Shown one piece after another: positions 50,958 through 60,453 of a stretch of DNA of 64,000 bases. The stretch is taken from positions 57,467-121,466 of the forward strand of contig CACWOS010000002.1 in the NCBI GenBank assembly GCA_902762565.1. The letters run 5' to 3'. Position numbers and translations under genes: made by a program. The DNA comes from an uncultured Prevotellaceae bacterium. GTDB lineage: Bacteria > Bacteroidota > Bacteroidia > Bacteroidales > Bacteroidaceae. Within the stretch, counting starts at the first letter, position 1; the number at the start of each line of letters is the position of its first letter. The notes beneath the pieces are model-generated. The model ran no database searches, was not told the origin of the DNA, and saw only the letters and a list, made by a program, of their open reading frames with translations.

Positions 50958-52205
50958 TTGAATCTACCGCTTTTCATAGCACGGAAAATATATAGTCAAG
51001 GGGGCGACCGACAAGAAGTGAGCCGTCCTGCTATTATTATTGCAACCATTGGCGTTGCTATCGGACTGGCCGTGATGATTATCACCGTGTCTGTGATTTC
51101 TGGTTTCAAGCATACTATCAGCGACAAAGTTGTTGGTTTCGGCAGTCATATACAGATTACAAACTTCATGACGCAGCAGGCAGCCATACCTGCTCCTATT
51201 TGTATCAGCGATACACTGATGCGTAAGATTAGAAATACCAATGGCATTCTACATGCCGCTTGCTACTCAATGACACAAGGTATCCTGAAGACCGACGATG
51301 ACTTCCTTGGTGTTGCCTTCAAGGGCATTGGTAGTGACTACGATACCAGCTTTTTACGTAGCAATATTGTAGAGGGACAAATGCCGAAGTTTGGTACCCA
51401 ACCATTAAAATACCCTTTACTTATTTCGCAAACGATTGCCGACAAACTTCAACTAAAGATTGGGGCAAAGGTTTACGCCTATTTTATTGGCAATGAAGAT
51501 GTTCGTGTCCGCAAGTTTACTATTGAAGGCATCTATCAAACCAATATGTCACAGTTCGACCAAAGCCTTTGCTTTACCGATTTTTCCGTACCAGTCCGTC
51601 TGAATGGATGGGAACAAGATCAGTGTAGTGGCGCAGAATTAACAGTAAGCAACTTCGACAATATCGAGCAAATTTCTTCAAATATTGTCAAACTTGTCAA
51701 TAGTAAGACCGACCGATATGGCGAAGTACTCACATCGCAAACCATCCATGAGGCCTATCCCAATATTTTCTCATGGCTTTCATTACTTGACATCAATGTA
51801 TGGATTATTCTCGTTTTGATGATGTGCGTAGCTGGCTTTACTATGATTAGTGGTCTTCTCATCATTATCCTCGAACGAACTCAGATGATTGGCATCCTGA
51901 AGGCATTAGGCATGCGCAACGACACCGTACGTCATACATTTCTGTGGTTTGCAGCCTTCATCATTGGGCGCGGACTTTTCTGGGGCGATGTTATAGGTGT
52001 GGGACTTGTTGTACTGCAACAGCAAACGGGTTTCATCCACCTCGATCCTGCCAACTATTATGTTGATACAGCCCCTATGGAGCTTAATATTCCCATTATC
52101 GTAGCCCTCAATGTCGCTACGCTGCTCATCTCAGTTTTCGTGCTCATCGCACCAAGCTACCTAATATCACATATACAGCCTGCGCGCTCTATGCGTTACG
52201 AATAA
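50958..52205 (+). CDS. FtsX/LolE-type ABC permease
   Basis: Translation is taken from a TTG at 50958 (MNLPLFIARKIY), which gives the usual N-terminus. The 415-residue protein has one membrane segment near residues 28-50 (AIIIATIGVAIGLAVMIIT), a large periplasmic domain (~55-275) and three C-terminal membrane segments (~278-300, ~330-355, ~378-400). This is the layout of LolC/LolE and MacB-like permeases, which extract lipoproteins from the inner membrane. No ATPase is beside it. Confidence 0.88.
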   Translation: MNLPLFIARKIYSQGGDRQEVSRPAIIIATIGVAIGLAVMIITVSVISGFKHTISDKVVGFGSHIQITNFMTQQAAIPAPICISDTLMRKIRNTNGILHAACYSMTQGILKTDDDFLGVAFKGIGSDYDTSFLRSNIVEGQMPKFGTQPLKYPLLISQTIADKLQLKIGAKVYAYFIGNEDVRVRKFTIEGIYQTNMSQFDQSLCFTDFSVPVRLNGWEQDQCSGAELTVSNFDNIEQISSNIVKLVNSKTDRYGEVLTSQTIHEAYPNIFSWLSLLDINVWIILVLMMCVAGFTMISGLLIIILERTQMIGILKALGMRNDTVRHTFLWFAAFIIGRGLFWGDVIGVGLVVLQQQTGFIHLDPANYYVDTAPMELNIPIIVALNVATLLISVFVLIAPSYLISHIQPARSMRYE

Positions 52206-52235
52206 GACAGATATTCGTCATATTTATATAAAAGG

Positions 52236-52259
52236 AATAACGTCATAACGACATAAAAC
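52236..52259. repeat. Octamer array before the mannonate dehydratase gene
   Basis: AATAACGT, CATAACGA and CATAAAAC are three 8-nt units directly before the RBS region, similar to the array at 32854-32885. Confidence 0.7.
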
Positions 52260-52268
52260 AATAAGACT

Positions 52269-53522
52269 ATGGAAAGAACTTGGAGATGGTTTGGCAAGAA
52301 AGACAAGATTACTCTTGCCATGTTGAGACAAATCGGTGTCGAGGGCATCGTAACGGCTTTGCACGACGTACCCCTTGGCGAAGTATGGACAAGAGAAAAG
52401 ATTCGCGACCTACGTGAGTACATTGAAAGCTATGGCATGCGCTGGAGCGTTGTCGAGTCGCTACCTGTTGTTGAGACCATCAAATATGGCGGTCCAGACC
52501 GCGACCATCAGATTGAGGTCTATAAGGAGTCGCTACGCAACCTCTCGGCTGAAGGCATCCACTGCATTTGTTACAACTTCATGCCAGTATTGGACTGGGC
52601 GCGTACCGACCTCTTCCACAATAATCCTAACGGAGCCACCAACCTCTACTTCAACTACGCTGAGTTCGCTTACTTCGACATCTACATATTGAAACGTCCG
52701 GGTGCTCGCGAGGAGTGGGCAGAGTTCAAGTTCCCAGCAGGTGTAGGCGAAGGTCGTAACGTGCTGGCAGAATGCGACGAACTGGCTAAAACTATGACGC
52801 CCGAGAAAGATCATAAGCTTGTAGAGAACATCGTCATTAAGACGCAAGGCTTCGTTTCTGGTAACTTCAGCGAGAACGACGAGGCTCCCGTGCAGAAGTT
52901 CCGTGAGTTCCTCGACCTATATAAAGGTATCGACAAGAAGCAACTGCGCGAAAACATGAAATACTTCCTCGAGGCCATTATGCCTGTCTGCGAGGAGTGC
53001 AATATGAATATGTGCGTACACCCCGACGATCCCCCTATCGAGATTCTCGGTTTGCCACGTATCGTTCGTACAGAGGAAGATATCCAGTGGTTCCTTGATG
53101 CCGTGCCCAACAAGCACAACGGTTTGACCTTCTGTGCTGGTTCTTTGAGTGCCGGTGCCTATAACAACGTTGTGGAGTTGGCCAAGAAGTTTGCCTCGCG
53201 TACACATTTCGTACACCTTCGCTCGTGTCACATCTTCCCCAATGGCGACTTCACTGAAGCCTCTCACCTAGGCGGACGTGCTGACCTTATCGAGCTAGCT
53301 CGAATTTTCGAGAAAGAAAATCCACAGTTGCCCATGCGCGTTGATCACGGCATGACCTTCACTGATGAGCCTGGCGGTATTCTCGACGAGTCGAGCCACG
53401 GCCACAATGCAGGTTACACTCTTCTTGGCCGCATGTTTGCTCTCGGACAGGTGCAGGGCATCCTCGCTACCGTCGACCGCGAACTAGGCATTAACTATAA
53501 GCAGCCTGGTTTCTTCGATTAA
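52269..53522 (+). CDS. uxuA: Mannonate dehydratase
   Basis: The 417-residue protein starts MERTWRWFGKKDKITLAMLRQIG and has VEGIVTALHDVPLGEVW, CICYNFMPVLDWARTDL, MCVHPDDPP, THFVHLRS and MRVDHGMTFTDEPG, all characteristic of UxuA, a TIM-barrel enzyme. It dehydrates D-mannonate to 2-keto-3-deoxygluconate in hexuronate catabolism. It is slightly longer than the E. coli enzyme (394 residues). It follows the permease by 63 nt and ends in a strong terminator; no other uronate genes are in the window. Confidence 0.95.
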   Translation: MERTWRWFGKKDKITLAMLRQIGVEGIVTALHDVPLGEVWTREKIRDLREYIESYGMRWSVVESLPVVETIKYGGPDRDHQIEVYKESLRNLSAEGIHCICYNFMPVLDWARTDLFHNNPNGATNLYFNYAEFAYFDIYILKRPGAREEWAEFKFPAGVGEGRNVLAECDELAKTMTPEKDHKLVENIVIKTQGFVSGNFSENDEAPVQKFREFLDLYKGIDKKQLRENMKYFLEAIMPVCEECNMNMCVHPDDPPIEILGLPRIVRTEEDIQWFLDAVPNKHNGLTFCAGSLSAGAYNNVVELAKKFASRTHFVHLRSCHIFPNGDFTEASHLGGRADLIELARIFEKENPQLPMRVDHGMTFTDEPGGILDESSHGHNAGYTLLGRMFALGQVQGILATVDRELGINYKQPGFFD

Positions 53523-53540
53523 AGATTAGTATCAATAAAT

Positions 53541-53576
53541 AATAACGGGTCGTGGTGTTTGCCATGACCCGTTATT
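53541..53576. terminator. Bidirectional terminator between uxuA and the histidine kinase gene
   Basis: AATAACGGGTCGTGG pairs with CCATGACCCGTTATT (15 bp, one G-T pair) around a 6-nt loop. It lies between two convergent genes. Confidence 0.85.
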
Positions 53577-53598
53577 ATATCTAATTATTCACACTATT

Positions 53599-54525
53599 TC
53601 AAATAGGTAATTCAAGAACAAAGCGAGCACCTGGTCCTGTATACGCAGCATCAAGAGTAAGCTCACCTCCCAGACGACGAGCTACGTTGCGTGCTACAGT
53701 AAGACCGATACCTTCACCATCAAAATACTGATTGAGTTTTACATATGGCTCAAAGATGCGCTCTGCATCGGCAGCCTCAATGCCCGATCCCGTATCCTCA
53801 ACGGTATAGATGGCCTGCATCTTTTCCATATCAACATTGACAAGCAACTTGACTGATCCCTCAGTAGTGAACTTCAGAGCATTGTCAAGCAAGTGGGTCA
53901 CAGCACGAACAGCCTTGCTGAGATTGGTGGAGAGCATCGTAGCTGCAGCATCAGGAGCGACAATGGTCTCGAACTTGATGTATTGAGCCTTGTCAATTCC
54001 AGACAGACGGACGGCCTCGTCAGAAACTTGGGTTACCATCACATTATCTGTACGATTGAGCGGAGGCAGGTCGGCAGGAATATCATCGAGATCGATGATC
54101 TTTGCCAGCATACCTTGTAACTTAATATCACCAGTAGCACGAAGTGCAGACTGAAGGTGCTGCATGAGAGGATTCATAATCTCAGACTTCTTTTGAGTCT
54201 GTTCCTTCAGTTGGGTAAGTTCTACGAGATAGGCATTGCAACGCTTTTCGAGAGCTTCATTGGCCTGACGCGACTTTTCCTTCTCTTCTTCCATCTTGTC
54301 GAAGGCAAGCAAAGCTTGCTCATAGCCCTCACCAACATTATCGAAGTTCTTTTCAAGCGCACGATAGTCTTCTAGCAGTTTCTGCTGTTCGTCGACTCGA
54401 CGTTGATAGTCAGTAAGCAGTTGTTGCTGTTCTGCAGCCTGCTTCCTACTTGACTTCAGTTCGAAATAGTATGCAATGCCGAGCACCAAGGCTACAGCAA
54501 GCGCGATTAGGAATGCGTATAACAT
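53599..54525 (-). CDS. Membrane-anchored HATPase (histidine kinase-like) protein
   Basis: The 308-residue protein has an N-terminal membrane segment (residues 3-20), a long coiled coil (~25-120) and a C-terminal GHKL ATPase domain with the N box LLDNALKFT, G1 DTGSGIEAA and G2 GEGIGLTVARNVARRLGG. No clear H box with a phospho-accepting histidine is seen, so it may act as a serine kinase or sensor for the STAS protein and not as a conventional histidine kinase. It is the last gene of the partner-switching module, 3 nt after the STAS gene. Confidence 0.85.
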   Translation of the reverse strand: MLYAFLIALAVALVLGIAYYFELKSSRKQAAEQQQLLTDYQRRVDEQQKLLEDYRALEKNFDNVGEGYEQALLAFDKMEEEKEKSRQANEALEKRCNAYLVELTQLKEQTQKKSEIMNPLMQHLQSALRATGDIKLQGMLAKIIDLDDIPADLPPLNRTDNVMVTQVSDEAVRLSGIDKAQYIKFETIVAPDAAATMLSTNLSKAVRAVTHLLDNALKFTTEGSVKLLVNVDMEKMQAIYTVEDTGSGIEAADAERIFEPYVKLNQYFDGEGIGLTVARNVARRLGGELTLDAAYTGPGARFVLELPI

Positions 54526-54528
54526 AAA

Positions 54529-54840
54529 TTATTCGGCTTTCTTTTCTACCTTCATAAACTTAGTAAATCCTGTCATAGCCAGCACCTTGTAGATTTCAGC
54601 ACTCACATTAGTCATCTTGAACTGACCACGCTGCTGCATGACTGTACGCATAGTCTTCTGGATAATACGTAGACCGCTTGATGCCATATAATTAAGCTCT
54701 GTGCAGTCCATCTCCAAGTCGACACCGCCATCGGCCAGTGCGGGTTGGATTTCCTTTTCAAACTCAGGGGCGTTCATTGTGTCAATACGCTGTCCGGTCT
54801 TAATGATGGTCTTACCATTCTCTTTGATAATCTGTGTCAT
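54529..54840 (-). CDS. STAS-domain anti-sigma factor antagonist
   Basis: The 103-residue protein has the single STAS domain of SpoIIAA/RsbV types: KTGQRIDTMNAPEFEKEI, then LEMDCTELNYMASSGLRII near residues 42-60, where Ser54-Ser55 are candidates for phosphorylation. Antagonists of this kind bind the RsbW-type kinase when unphosphorylated. The gene lies between the RsbW-like and HATPase genes. Confidence 0.92.
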   Translation of the reverse strand: MTQIIKENGKTIIKTGQRIDTMNAPEFEKEIQPALADGGVDLEMDCTELNYMASSGLRIIQKTMRTVMQQRGQFKMTNVSAEIYKVLAMTGFTKFMKVEKKAE

Positions 54841-54876
54841 AATGCTAAATATTTAATTGTTGTGTAGTATTTTAAT

Positions 54877-55287
54877 TTATTTTATGTCTTTTTTCATTGT
54901 CAGGAGATTCTTTCCTTCCAAACGTTGATAGGTTACTTCGTTCATAATATTCTTGACGATGTAGATGCCCATACCACCAATGTCACGCTCCATGGGGTTG
55001 ACATCAGGATCTGCGTCCTCCTTTGCGGTTGGGTCGAATTCCTTGCCGCGGTCAGTAAGTACGAAGGTCAGTTCCTTGCCGTGACTTTCAGCCACTAATT
55101 CAATATCAGAACACTTACCCTCAGGATACGCATAGAAGATGACATTTGATACCATCTCCTCCAAGACTAGATTGAGATTCATCTGGAGCTCCATGTCAAG
55201 ACCTAGTTCCCCAGCTATTTCTTCGAGGAACTGGTTGACGCGTTCTAGCTCGCCAATCTCATTCTTAATCGTTATTTCCTTTCTCAT
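54877..55287 (-). CDS. RsbW-like serine kinase/anti-sigma factor
   Basis: The 136-residue protein is a single GHKL ATPase domain: LNLVLEEMVSNVIFYAYP (N box), DRGKEFDP (G1) and MGIYIVKNIMNEVTYQR (G2). It lacks membrane segments. In such modules this protein phosphorylates the STAS protein and, when free of it, binds and blocks its target, classically a sigma factor. Here no sigma factor gene adjoins, so the target may be another effector. It lies 12 nt after the SpoIIE-type phosphatase gene. Confidence 0.92.
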   Translation of the reverse strand: MRKEITIKNEIGELERVNQFLEEIAGELGLDMELQMNLNLVLEEMVSNVIFYAYPEGKCSDIELVAESHGKELTFVLTDRGKEFDPTAKEDADPDVNPMERDIGGMGIYIVKNIMNEVTYQRLEGKNLLTMKKDIK

Positions 55288-55299
55288 AAGCTTATAGTT

Positions 55300-57273
55300 T
55301 TATTGGTTGCTTTGATTACTGATTACTTTGACGCAAAGCATGGTAAGGTCATCGTTTGGTTCTGCGCCATCACGATGTTTCTCGACCTCAGCACGTAGCA
55401 TCTCGATAGTTTGCTGCGAACTCTCAAAAGGCGTATGTGCCAATATTTCGAGCAGGCGTTCATCGGTGAACTGCTCTTGCTGGCGATTCTCTGCCTCATT
55501 GAGTCCATCGGTATAGATAAACAGCGGACGATCCATGATATTCTCTATCTCCTCACCTTCGAACTCAAAGTTTGGCCAGAGTCCAATCGGGCAGTTTGGA
55601 ACCATGTCAATAAAGTCGGCACTACCCTCTCCTATCAGTACGGGAGGATTATGTCCTGCGTTACAGAAATCAAGGTGACCTGTATGAAGGTCAACGAGTC
55701 CAAGGAACATGGTAACAAACATCGAAGTCTCGTTATCCTCACCCGACAAGGCATCGTTAATGCGTGTGGCAATCTCAGCAGGCTTCATCCCCTGAGCAGC
55801 TAGCGTACGGAACAGACGTGTAGCCTGAGCCATAAACAATGAGGCGGGAACACCCTTACCGGAAACGTCACCCAAAGCGAAATAAAGCTTATCGGCCTCA
55901 TCCTCAGGTTTATCAGCTGGCATGAGCAGATAGCCGTATAGGTCACCGCCCACCTCTTTCGCAGGTGTCATCGACGCATAGAGGTCAAGGTCTGGGCGAT
56001 CTGGGAAGCGGCTGGGCACCATGCCCATCTGTATATTACGAGCAATACGCAGGTCGCTCTCAATACGTTCCTTAGCGGTAGTTGTCTCTTCTAGCTGATC
56101 ATAGGCTGTCAAGAGTTCTTCGTGGGTAGCCTGCAACTGATCGTGAGCTTTCTTCAAGCGGCGTGCAGCAATGATGCGGAATACAATGAAGATGACCATT
56201 GCCAACAGAATAATACCTACAATAATGAGTGTATTACGGAACTGCGTGCGTTCCTGCTCCATCTTCAACTCATCGACATGGAACATCGTGTTCAACTCAT
56301 TCAGTTGGTTCTTGGTATCAGCACCACTAATAGAGTCCTTCAGGCGATACATTTCATGATAGAGTGCCGATGACTCCTCGAAACGGTGCATACCACTTAA
56401 TATTTCAGCACGCTGAGCTGCTATAGTCAGAAAGATAGCTTTGTCTTCACCAGCAGGAATCATACGCAGACGGCGCGTATTCAACTCGAAAGCCTCCGCA
56501 TATCGGCCTTGTTTAAGCCGCAACTGACTTTGCGCTATAAGCCAAGCCATGCTCTCATAACTTGTGTCTTCGCCCTTTATCTCCTTAGCATGAGCCAAAG
56601 TTTTTTCAGCATCATCAAGGCGTTCCTGTCCAAGAGCTGCCTGTGCACAGGCTATGTCGTAGTAGAACCACAAAAGGTTCTGATGACCAGCGTCAAGTTG
56701 TGGATTCTCTTTGATATACTGATCGATAAATTCTTTCCACTTAATGGTAAGTTCCAACAACTGCTGGTATTTGCCCTGTTCGTTGAGTACATCGCCCAAA
56801 TACGAAAAGACTTCACTGGTATAGATGGGCAATGGCGACAATTGTAGCAACTGCTGAAGACCTTTTTCATATGCATCGGCACTTTGGTCCAAGTTATTCA
56901 TGTTCAGATAGACATTACCCATCGTATAGTAGGCAATACCCTGACCATAGGTCTCCTTACGTTCCATAGCATCGGCAAACATCAACTGCACCTCACGAAG
57001 TGCCTGGTTCTTGCTGTTGCTGTAATAGATTAAGGAGTTAATATAGAACGTCCAAACCTCATAATATTCGTTCCACTGACCAAGATGGCGCAACTTGTCC
57101 ATATCGTTTTGGAAAAAAGCTTTTATGGAGTCAGCTTCGCCACGATTGTAGAAAGAAGCCATGCGCCCCAATATTTCCTGCGCACGTGCCTTATCAGACT
57201 GACTATCAGCCTTGAGAGGCATCAAGATGCCACCCAACAAAAGCATAAAGGCTATCAATATTGGTCTTCGCAT
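55300..57273 (-). CDS. SpoIIE-type PP2C phosphatase with TPR sensor domain
   Basis: The 657-residue protein has a signal peptide (~1-22), a tetratricopeptide-rich periplasmic region (~30-330), a membrane segment (~345-365), a short coiled coil (~370-405) and a C-terminal PP2C/SpoIIE domain. The phosphatase motifs are ALGDVSGKGVPASLF, YTDGLNEAEN and NDDLTMLCV. It should dephosphorylate the STAS protein in response to a signal sensed outside the inner membrane. It lies 17 nt after dapA and heads a four-gene module. Confidence 0.92.
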   Translation of the reverse strand: MRRPILIAFMLLLGGILMPLKADSQSDKARAQEILGRMASFYNRGEADSIKAFFQNDMDKLRHLGQWNEYYEVWTFYINSLIYYSNSKNQALREVQLMFADAMERKETYGQGIAYYTMGNVYLNMNNLDQSADAYEKGLQQLLQLSPLPIYTSEVFSYLGDVLNEQGKYQQLLELTIKWKEFIDQYIKENPQLDAGHQNLLWFYYDIACAQAALGQERLDDAEKTLAHAKEIKGEDTSYESMAWLIAQSQLRLKQGRYAEAFELNTRRLRMIPAGEDKAIFLTIAAQRAEILSGMHRFEESSALYHEMYRLKDSISGADTKNQLNELNTMFHVDELKMEQERTQFRNTLIIVGIILLAMVIFIVFRIIAARRLKKAHDQLQATHEELLTAYDQLEETTTAKERIESDLRIARNIQMGMVPSRFPDRPDLDLYASMTPAKEVGGDLYGYLLMPADKPEDEADKLYFALGDVSGKGVPASLFMAQATRLFRTLAAQGMKPAEIATRINDALSGEDNETSMFVTMFLGLVDLHTGHLDFCNAGHNPPVLIGEGSADFIDMVPNCPIGLWPNFEFEGEEIENIMDRPLFIYTDGLNEAENRQQEQFTDERLLEILAHTPFESSQQTIEMLRAEVEKHRDGAEPNDDLTMLCVKVISNQSNQ

Positions 57274-57290
57274 TGTATTACGTGGAAATA

Positions 57291-58178
57291 TTAAATTTTC
57301 AGTTCCTTAAGTATCTCGCTCATACGCTGCACATTCTTGACGCGCATTGGCACCAAAGGCAGACGCAACACATTCTCAATAAAGCCCATCTCGCTGAGCA
57401 TTGCCTTGACACCAGCAGGATTGCCGTCTACAAAGAGCAGTGAGAAGAGGTCTGTGAAGCGATGATGAATCTTGCGGGCAGCATCGTATTCGCCTTTCAT
57501 CTGTAGACGAATCATCTTCGAGAATTCCTTGGGCAGCGCATTACCAATCACACTAATGACACCTACTGCACCACAGCTAACCATTGGGAACGTAAGTGCA
57601 TCGTCACCAGAGATAACATCGAAGTCGGCTGGTTTGTTCTTGATAATTTCGTCAACCTGTTCCAGATTGCCTGAAGCCTCCTTGATGGCCACGATATTCT
57701 CGCAATCCTGAGCCAATCGAACAGTTGTGGCTGCCTGCAGGTTGACCCCCGTACGACCAGGTACATTATAGAGTACGACGGGCAGCTTAGTAGCTGCAGC
57801 AATCGCCTTGAAATGCTGATAGAGTCCTTCTTGTGAAGGTTTATTATAATATGGACACACACTCAGTACGCCATCAATTCCGTGGAAGTCAACCGTTTGT
57901 AACTCATCGATGATAGCTGCGGTATTATTGCCGCCACATCCCATCAGGATGGGCACACGTCCGCCAACTAAGTCAACTATGAGATCCTTGATTTTCTTTT
58001 TTTCGTCTTGTGTTAATGTTGGTGTCTCGCCCGTAGTTGCAAGAATGCAAAAGAAGTCAGCCCCGTTATCCAACTGATATTCAACAAGACGGATAAGCGA
58101 CTTGTAGTCGACAGAACCGTCTTCCAAGAAAGGAGTAATCAGTGCTATACCGAGCCCTTTAAAAATATTACGTACCAT
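57291..58178 (-). CDS. dapA: 4-hydroxy-tetrahydrodipicolinate synthase
   Basis: The 295-residue TIM-barrel enzyme has the Schiff-base lysine Lys166 in NIVAIKEASGN, Tyr137 in VVLYNVPGRTG, and ATTGETPTL near 47-55. It condenses pyruvate with aspartate semialdehyde in diaminopimelate and lysine synthesis. It has its own promoter and leads without a clear break into the partner-switching genes, so these may share transcripts. Confidence 0.96.
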   Translation of the reverse strand: MVRNIFKGLGIALITPFLEDGSVDYKSLIRLVEYQLDNGADFFCILATTGETPTLTQDEKKKIKDLIVDLVGGRVPILMGCGGNNTAAIIDELQTVDFHGIDGVLSVCPYYNKPSQEGLYQHFKAIAAATKLPVVLYNVPGRTGVNLQAATTVRLAQDCENIVAIKEASGNLEQVDEIIKNKPADFDVISGDDALTFPMVSCGAVGVISVIGNALPKEFSKMIRLQMKGEYDAARKIHHRFTDLFSLLFVDGNPAGVKAMLSEMGFIENVLRLPLVPMRVKNVQRMSEILKELKI

Positions 58179-58205
58179 AAAAAATAAGAATTCTTACTAA
58201 TTGGT

Positions 58206-58215
58206 TGCAAAATTA
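58206..58215 (-). promoter_or_regulatory. -7 box of dapA
   Basis: The minus strand reads TAATTTTGCA, matching TAnnTTTG, 27 nt before the ATG. Confidence 0.7.
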
Positions 58216-58250
58216 CTAAATAAAATTGGAAATCGTTAGCATTTTGCAAA

Positions 58251-58286
58251 AAAAAATGCCCAAACACAATCATTTGGGCATTTTTT
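58251..58286. terminator. Terminator of the glgB gene
   Basis: AAAAAATGCCCAAA pairs exactly with TTTGGGCATTTTTT around an 8-nt loop. It lies 3 nt after the glgB stop and upstream of the dapA promoter. Confidence 0.88.
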
Positions 58287-58288
58287 TG

Positions 58289-60406
58289 TTAGAGTTTCCT
58301 CAGTACCACTGCTGAACGGGCCGGAATATAGATCTTTAACCACTCTTTATGATCCTGAACATAAAGTGGATCATAATTGGTCAGATGGGTCACACTATCG
58401 TCAGCAAAACCGTTGCCGCCAAACTCCTTAGCATCGGTATTCAGCACAACCTCGTACGAGCCTGTGGGTACAAGGAAGCCATAATCGGTATACGAGCGTG
58501 TTGGCGAGAAGTTGAAGACGAACACCAAATCACCACGCATATAGCACAGCACCTGGTCACCGTCGTCGTGCCATATCTCAGTAACAGGTGTTGCCTGGAA
58601 ATTCTTTTGGCTCTTGATGACTTCAAGCATCTTTCTATCGAAATCGCCTAACCAATGGTAACACAGGTCTTTATTGTCAACAAGGTTCCATTGGCGACGG
58701 GCATACTTATAACTCCAGCCGTTGCCCTCGCGCGGGAAGTCAATCCACTCAGGATGACCGAACTCGTTGCCCATGAAGTTCAGATAACCGCCGTTGATGG
58801 CACCAGCTGTCACGAGGCGAATCATCTTGTGCAGGGCAATACCGCGCTGGGCCAGGTCGTTAACGTCCTTCTTGGCAAAGTGCCAGTACATGTCAGCGTC
58901 GATGAGGCGGAAAATAATGGTCTTATCGCCCACCAGAGCCTGGTCGTGACTCTCGCAGTACGAGATGGTCTTCTCGTCCGGACGACGGTTCTTGACTTCC
59001 CAGAAGATGGAGCAGACGTTGATGTCCTCGTCGCGTACCTCTTTAATCGTCTTGATCCAATAGTCTGGGATGTTCATAGCCATACGGTAGTCGAAGCCGT
59101 AGCCGCCATCCTCGAACTTAGCTGCAAGACCAGGCATACCCGACACTTCCTCGGCAATGGTGATGGCGTTCTTGTTGACCTCATGAATCAGACAGTTGGC
59201 CAGCGTCAGATAACAGATAGCATTGTCGTCCTCGTGGCCGTTGAAGTAGTCGCCATAGCCTCCGAAGGCCTCACCGAGACCATGCGAGTAATACAACATA
59301 GAGGTCACACCGTCAAAGCGGAAACCGTCAAACTTGAACTCCTCCAGCCAGTACTTACAGTTACTGAGCAAGAAGTGCAAGACGTTGTCCTTACCGTAGT
59401 CAAAGCACAGCGAGTCCCATGCGGGATGCTCGTGGCGGTCACCTGGATAGAAGAACTGGTTGGGATCGCCACAAAGGTTACCCAAGCCCTCTACCTCGTT
59501 TTTCACAGCATGACTGTGCACGATGTCCATGATGACAGCAATGCCCATCTTGTGCGCTGTATCAATCATCTCCTTCAGGTCCTCAGGCGTACCGAAACGG
59601 CTGCTGGGAGCGAAGAACGAAGATACATGATAACCAAACGAGCCATAGTAAGGATGCTCCTGAATGGCCATCACCTGAATGGCGTTGTAGCCGTCTTTCT
59701 TGACACGAGGCAGCACGTTTTCAGTAAATTCCTTATACGTTCCGACCTTTTCGGCATCCTGTGCCATTCCCACGTGGCACTCATATATCAACAGAGGAGC
59801 CTTATTGGGCTTGAAGGTCTTTTTCTTCCACACATAAGGCTTTTCGGGGTTCCACACCTGAGCAGAGAAAATCTTGGTCTGGTCGTCCTGAACCACACGA
59901 CGGCACCAGGCGGGAATACGCTCGCCCTCTCCACCATTCCACTTCACCTTCATCTTGTAAAGCTGACCGTGCTTCAGGGCTTTTTCGCTGAGTTTCAACT
60001 CCCAGTTGTCAGTACCTGTAATACGCATGCAACGGTATTTCTCGTCTTCTTGCCAGTTGTTGAAGTCACCAATCAAGTAGATGTCGGTGGCATTGGGTGC
60101 CCACTCACGGAACACCCAGCCCTTGGCCAACTTGTGAAGACCGTAATACAGGTGACCAGAAGCAAAGTCCGAGAGTGTCTTCTTGCCATTCTGCGTCAGC
60201 TGGCCAATCTTCCAGAGGGCATGATCGTGACGTCCGCGGATAGCATCCTCAAAAGGTTCCAGCCAAGAGTCGTCGCGTACCAGTCCGATATGTTGGGGCT
60301 CCTGCACTTTCTTCACCGCTTTCTTGGCAGTGGTTTTCTTTTCTGCGGTGGCCTTTTTCACAGGAGCCTTTTTTGCTGTCGCCGTTGTTTTCTTCGTTGT
60401 TGCCAT
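58289..60406 (-). CDS. glgB: 1,4-alpha-glucan branching enzyme with histone-like N-terminal tail
   Basis: The 705-residue GH13 enzyme has a CBM48 domain (~75-190; FREWAPNATDIYLIGDFNNW), then the catalytic barrel with VIMDIVHSHAVKN, DGFRFDGVTSML (nucleophile Asp), AEEVSGMPG (acid/base Glu) and YCESHDQALVGD. It forms alpha-1,6 branches in glycogen. Residues 1-34 are an unusual tail with 12 lysines in six KK pairs set among Ala and Thr, like a histone H1 tail, and unrelated to the enzyme fold. The opposite strand is also open for ~620 codons, which I take as a coding-bias shadow. Confidence 0.94.
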   Translation of the reverse strand: MATTKKTTATAKKAPVKKATAEKKTTAKKAVKKVQEPQHIGLVRDDSWLEPFEDAIRGRHDHALWKIGQLTQNGKKTLSDFASGHLYYGLHKLAKGWVFREWAPNATDIYLIGDFNNWQEDEKYRCMRITGTDNWELKLSEKALKHGQLYKMKVKWNGGEGERIPAWCRRVVQDDQTKIFSAQVWNPEKPYVWKKKTFKPNKAPLLIYECHVGMAQDAEKVGTYKEFTENVLPRVKKDGYNAIQVMAIQEHPYYGSFGYHVSSFFAPSSRFGTPEDLKEMIDTAHKMGIAVIMDIVHSHAVKNEVEGLGNLCGDPNQFFYPGDRHEHPAWDSLCFDYGKDNVLHFLLSNCKYWLEEFKFDGFRFDGVTSMLYYSHGLGEAFGGYGDYFNGHEDDNAICYLTLANCLIHEVNKNAITIAEEVSGMPGLAAKFEDGGYGFDYRMAMNIPDYWIKTIKEVRDEDINVCSIFWEVKNRRPDEKTISYCESHDQALVGDKTIIFRLIDADMYWHFAKKDVNDLAQRGIALHKMIRLVTAGAINGGYLNFMGNEFGHPEWIDFPREGNGWSYKYARRQWNLVDNKDLCYHWLGDFDRKMLEVIKSQKNFQATPVTEIWHDDGDQVLCYMRGDLVFVFNFSPTRSYTDYGFLVPTGSYEVVLNTDAKEFGGNGFADDSVTHLTNYDPLYVQDHKEWLKIYIPARSAVVLRKL

Positions 60407-60417
60407 AATCTCTATTT

Positions 60418-60439
60418 ACAATTTGACAATTTACAATTT
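60418..60439. repeat. Short ACAATTT array before glgB
   Basis: ACAATTTG, ACAATTT and ACAATTT follow one another in the gap between the YhcH gene and glgB. Confidence 0.65.
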
Positions 60440-60453
60440 ACCGTTTTACTTAT

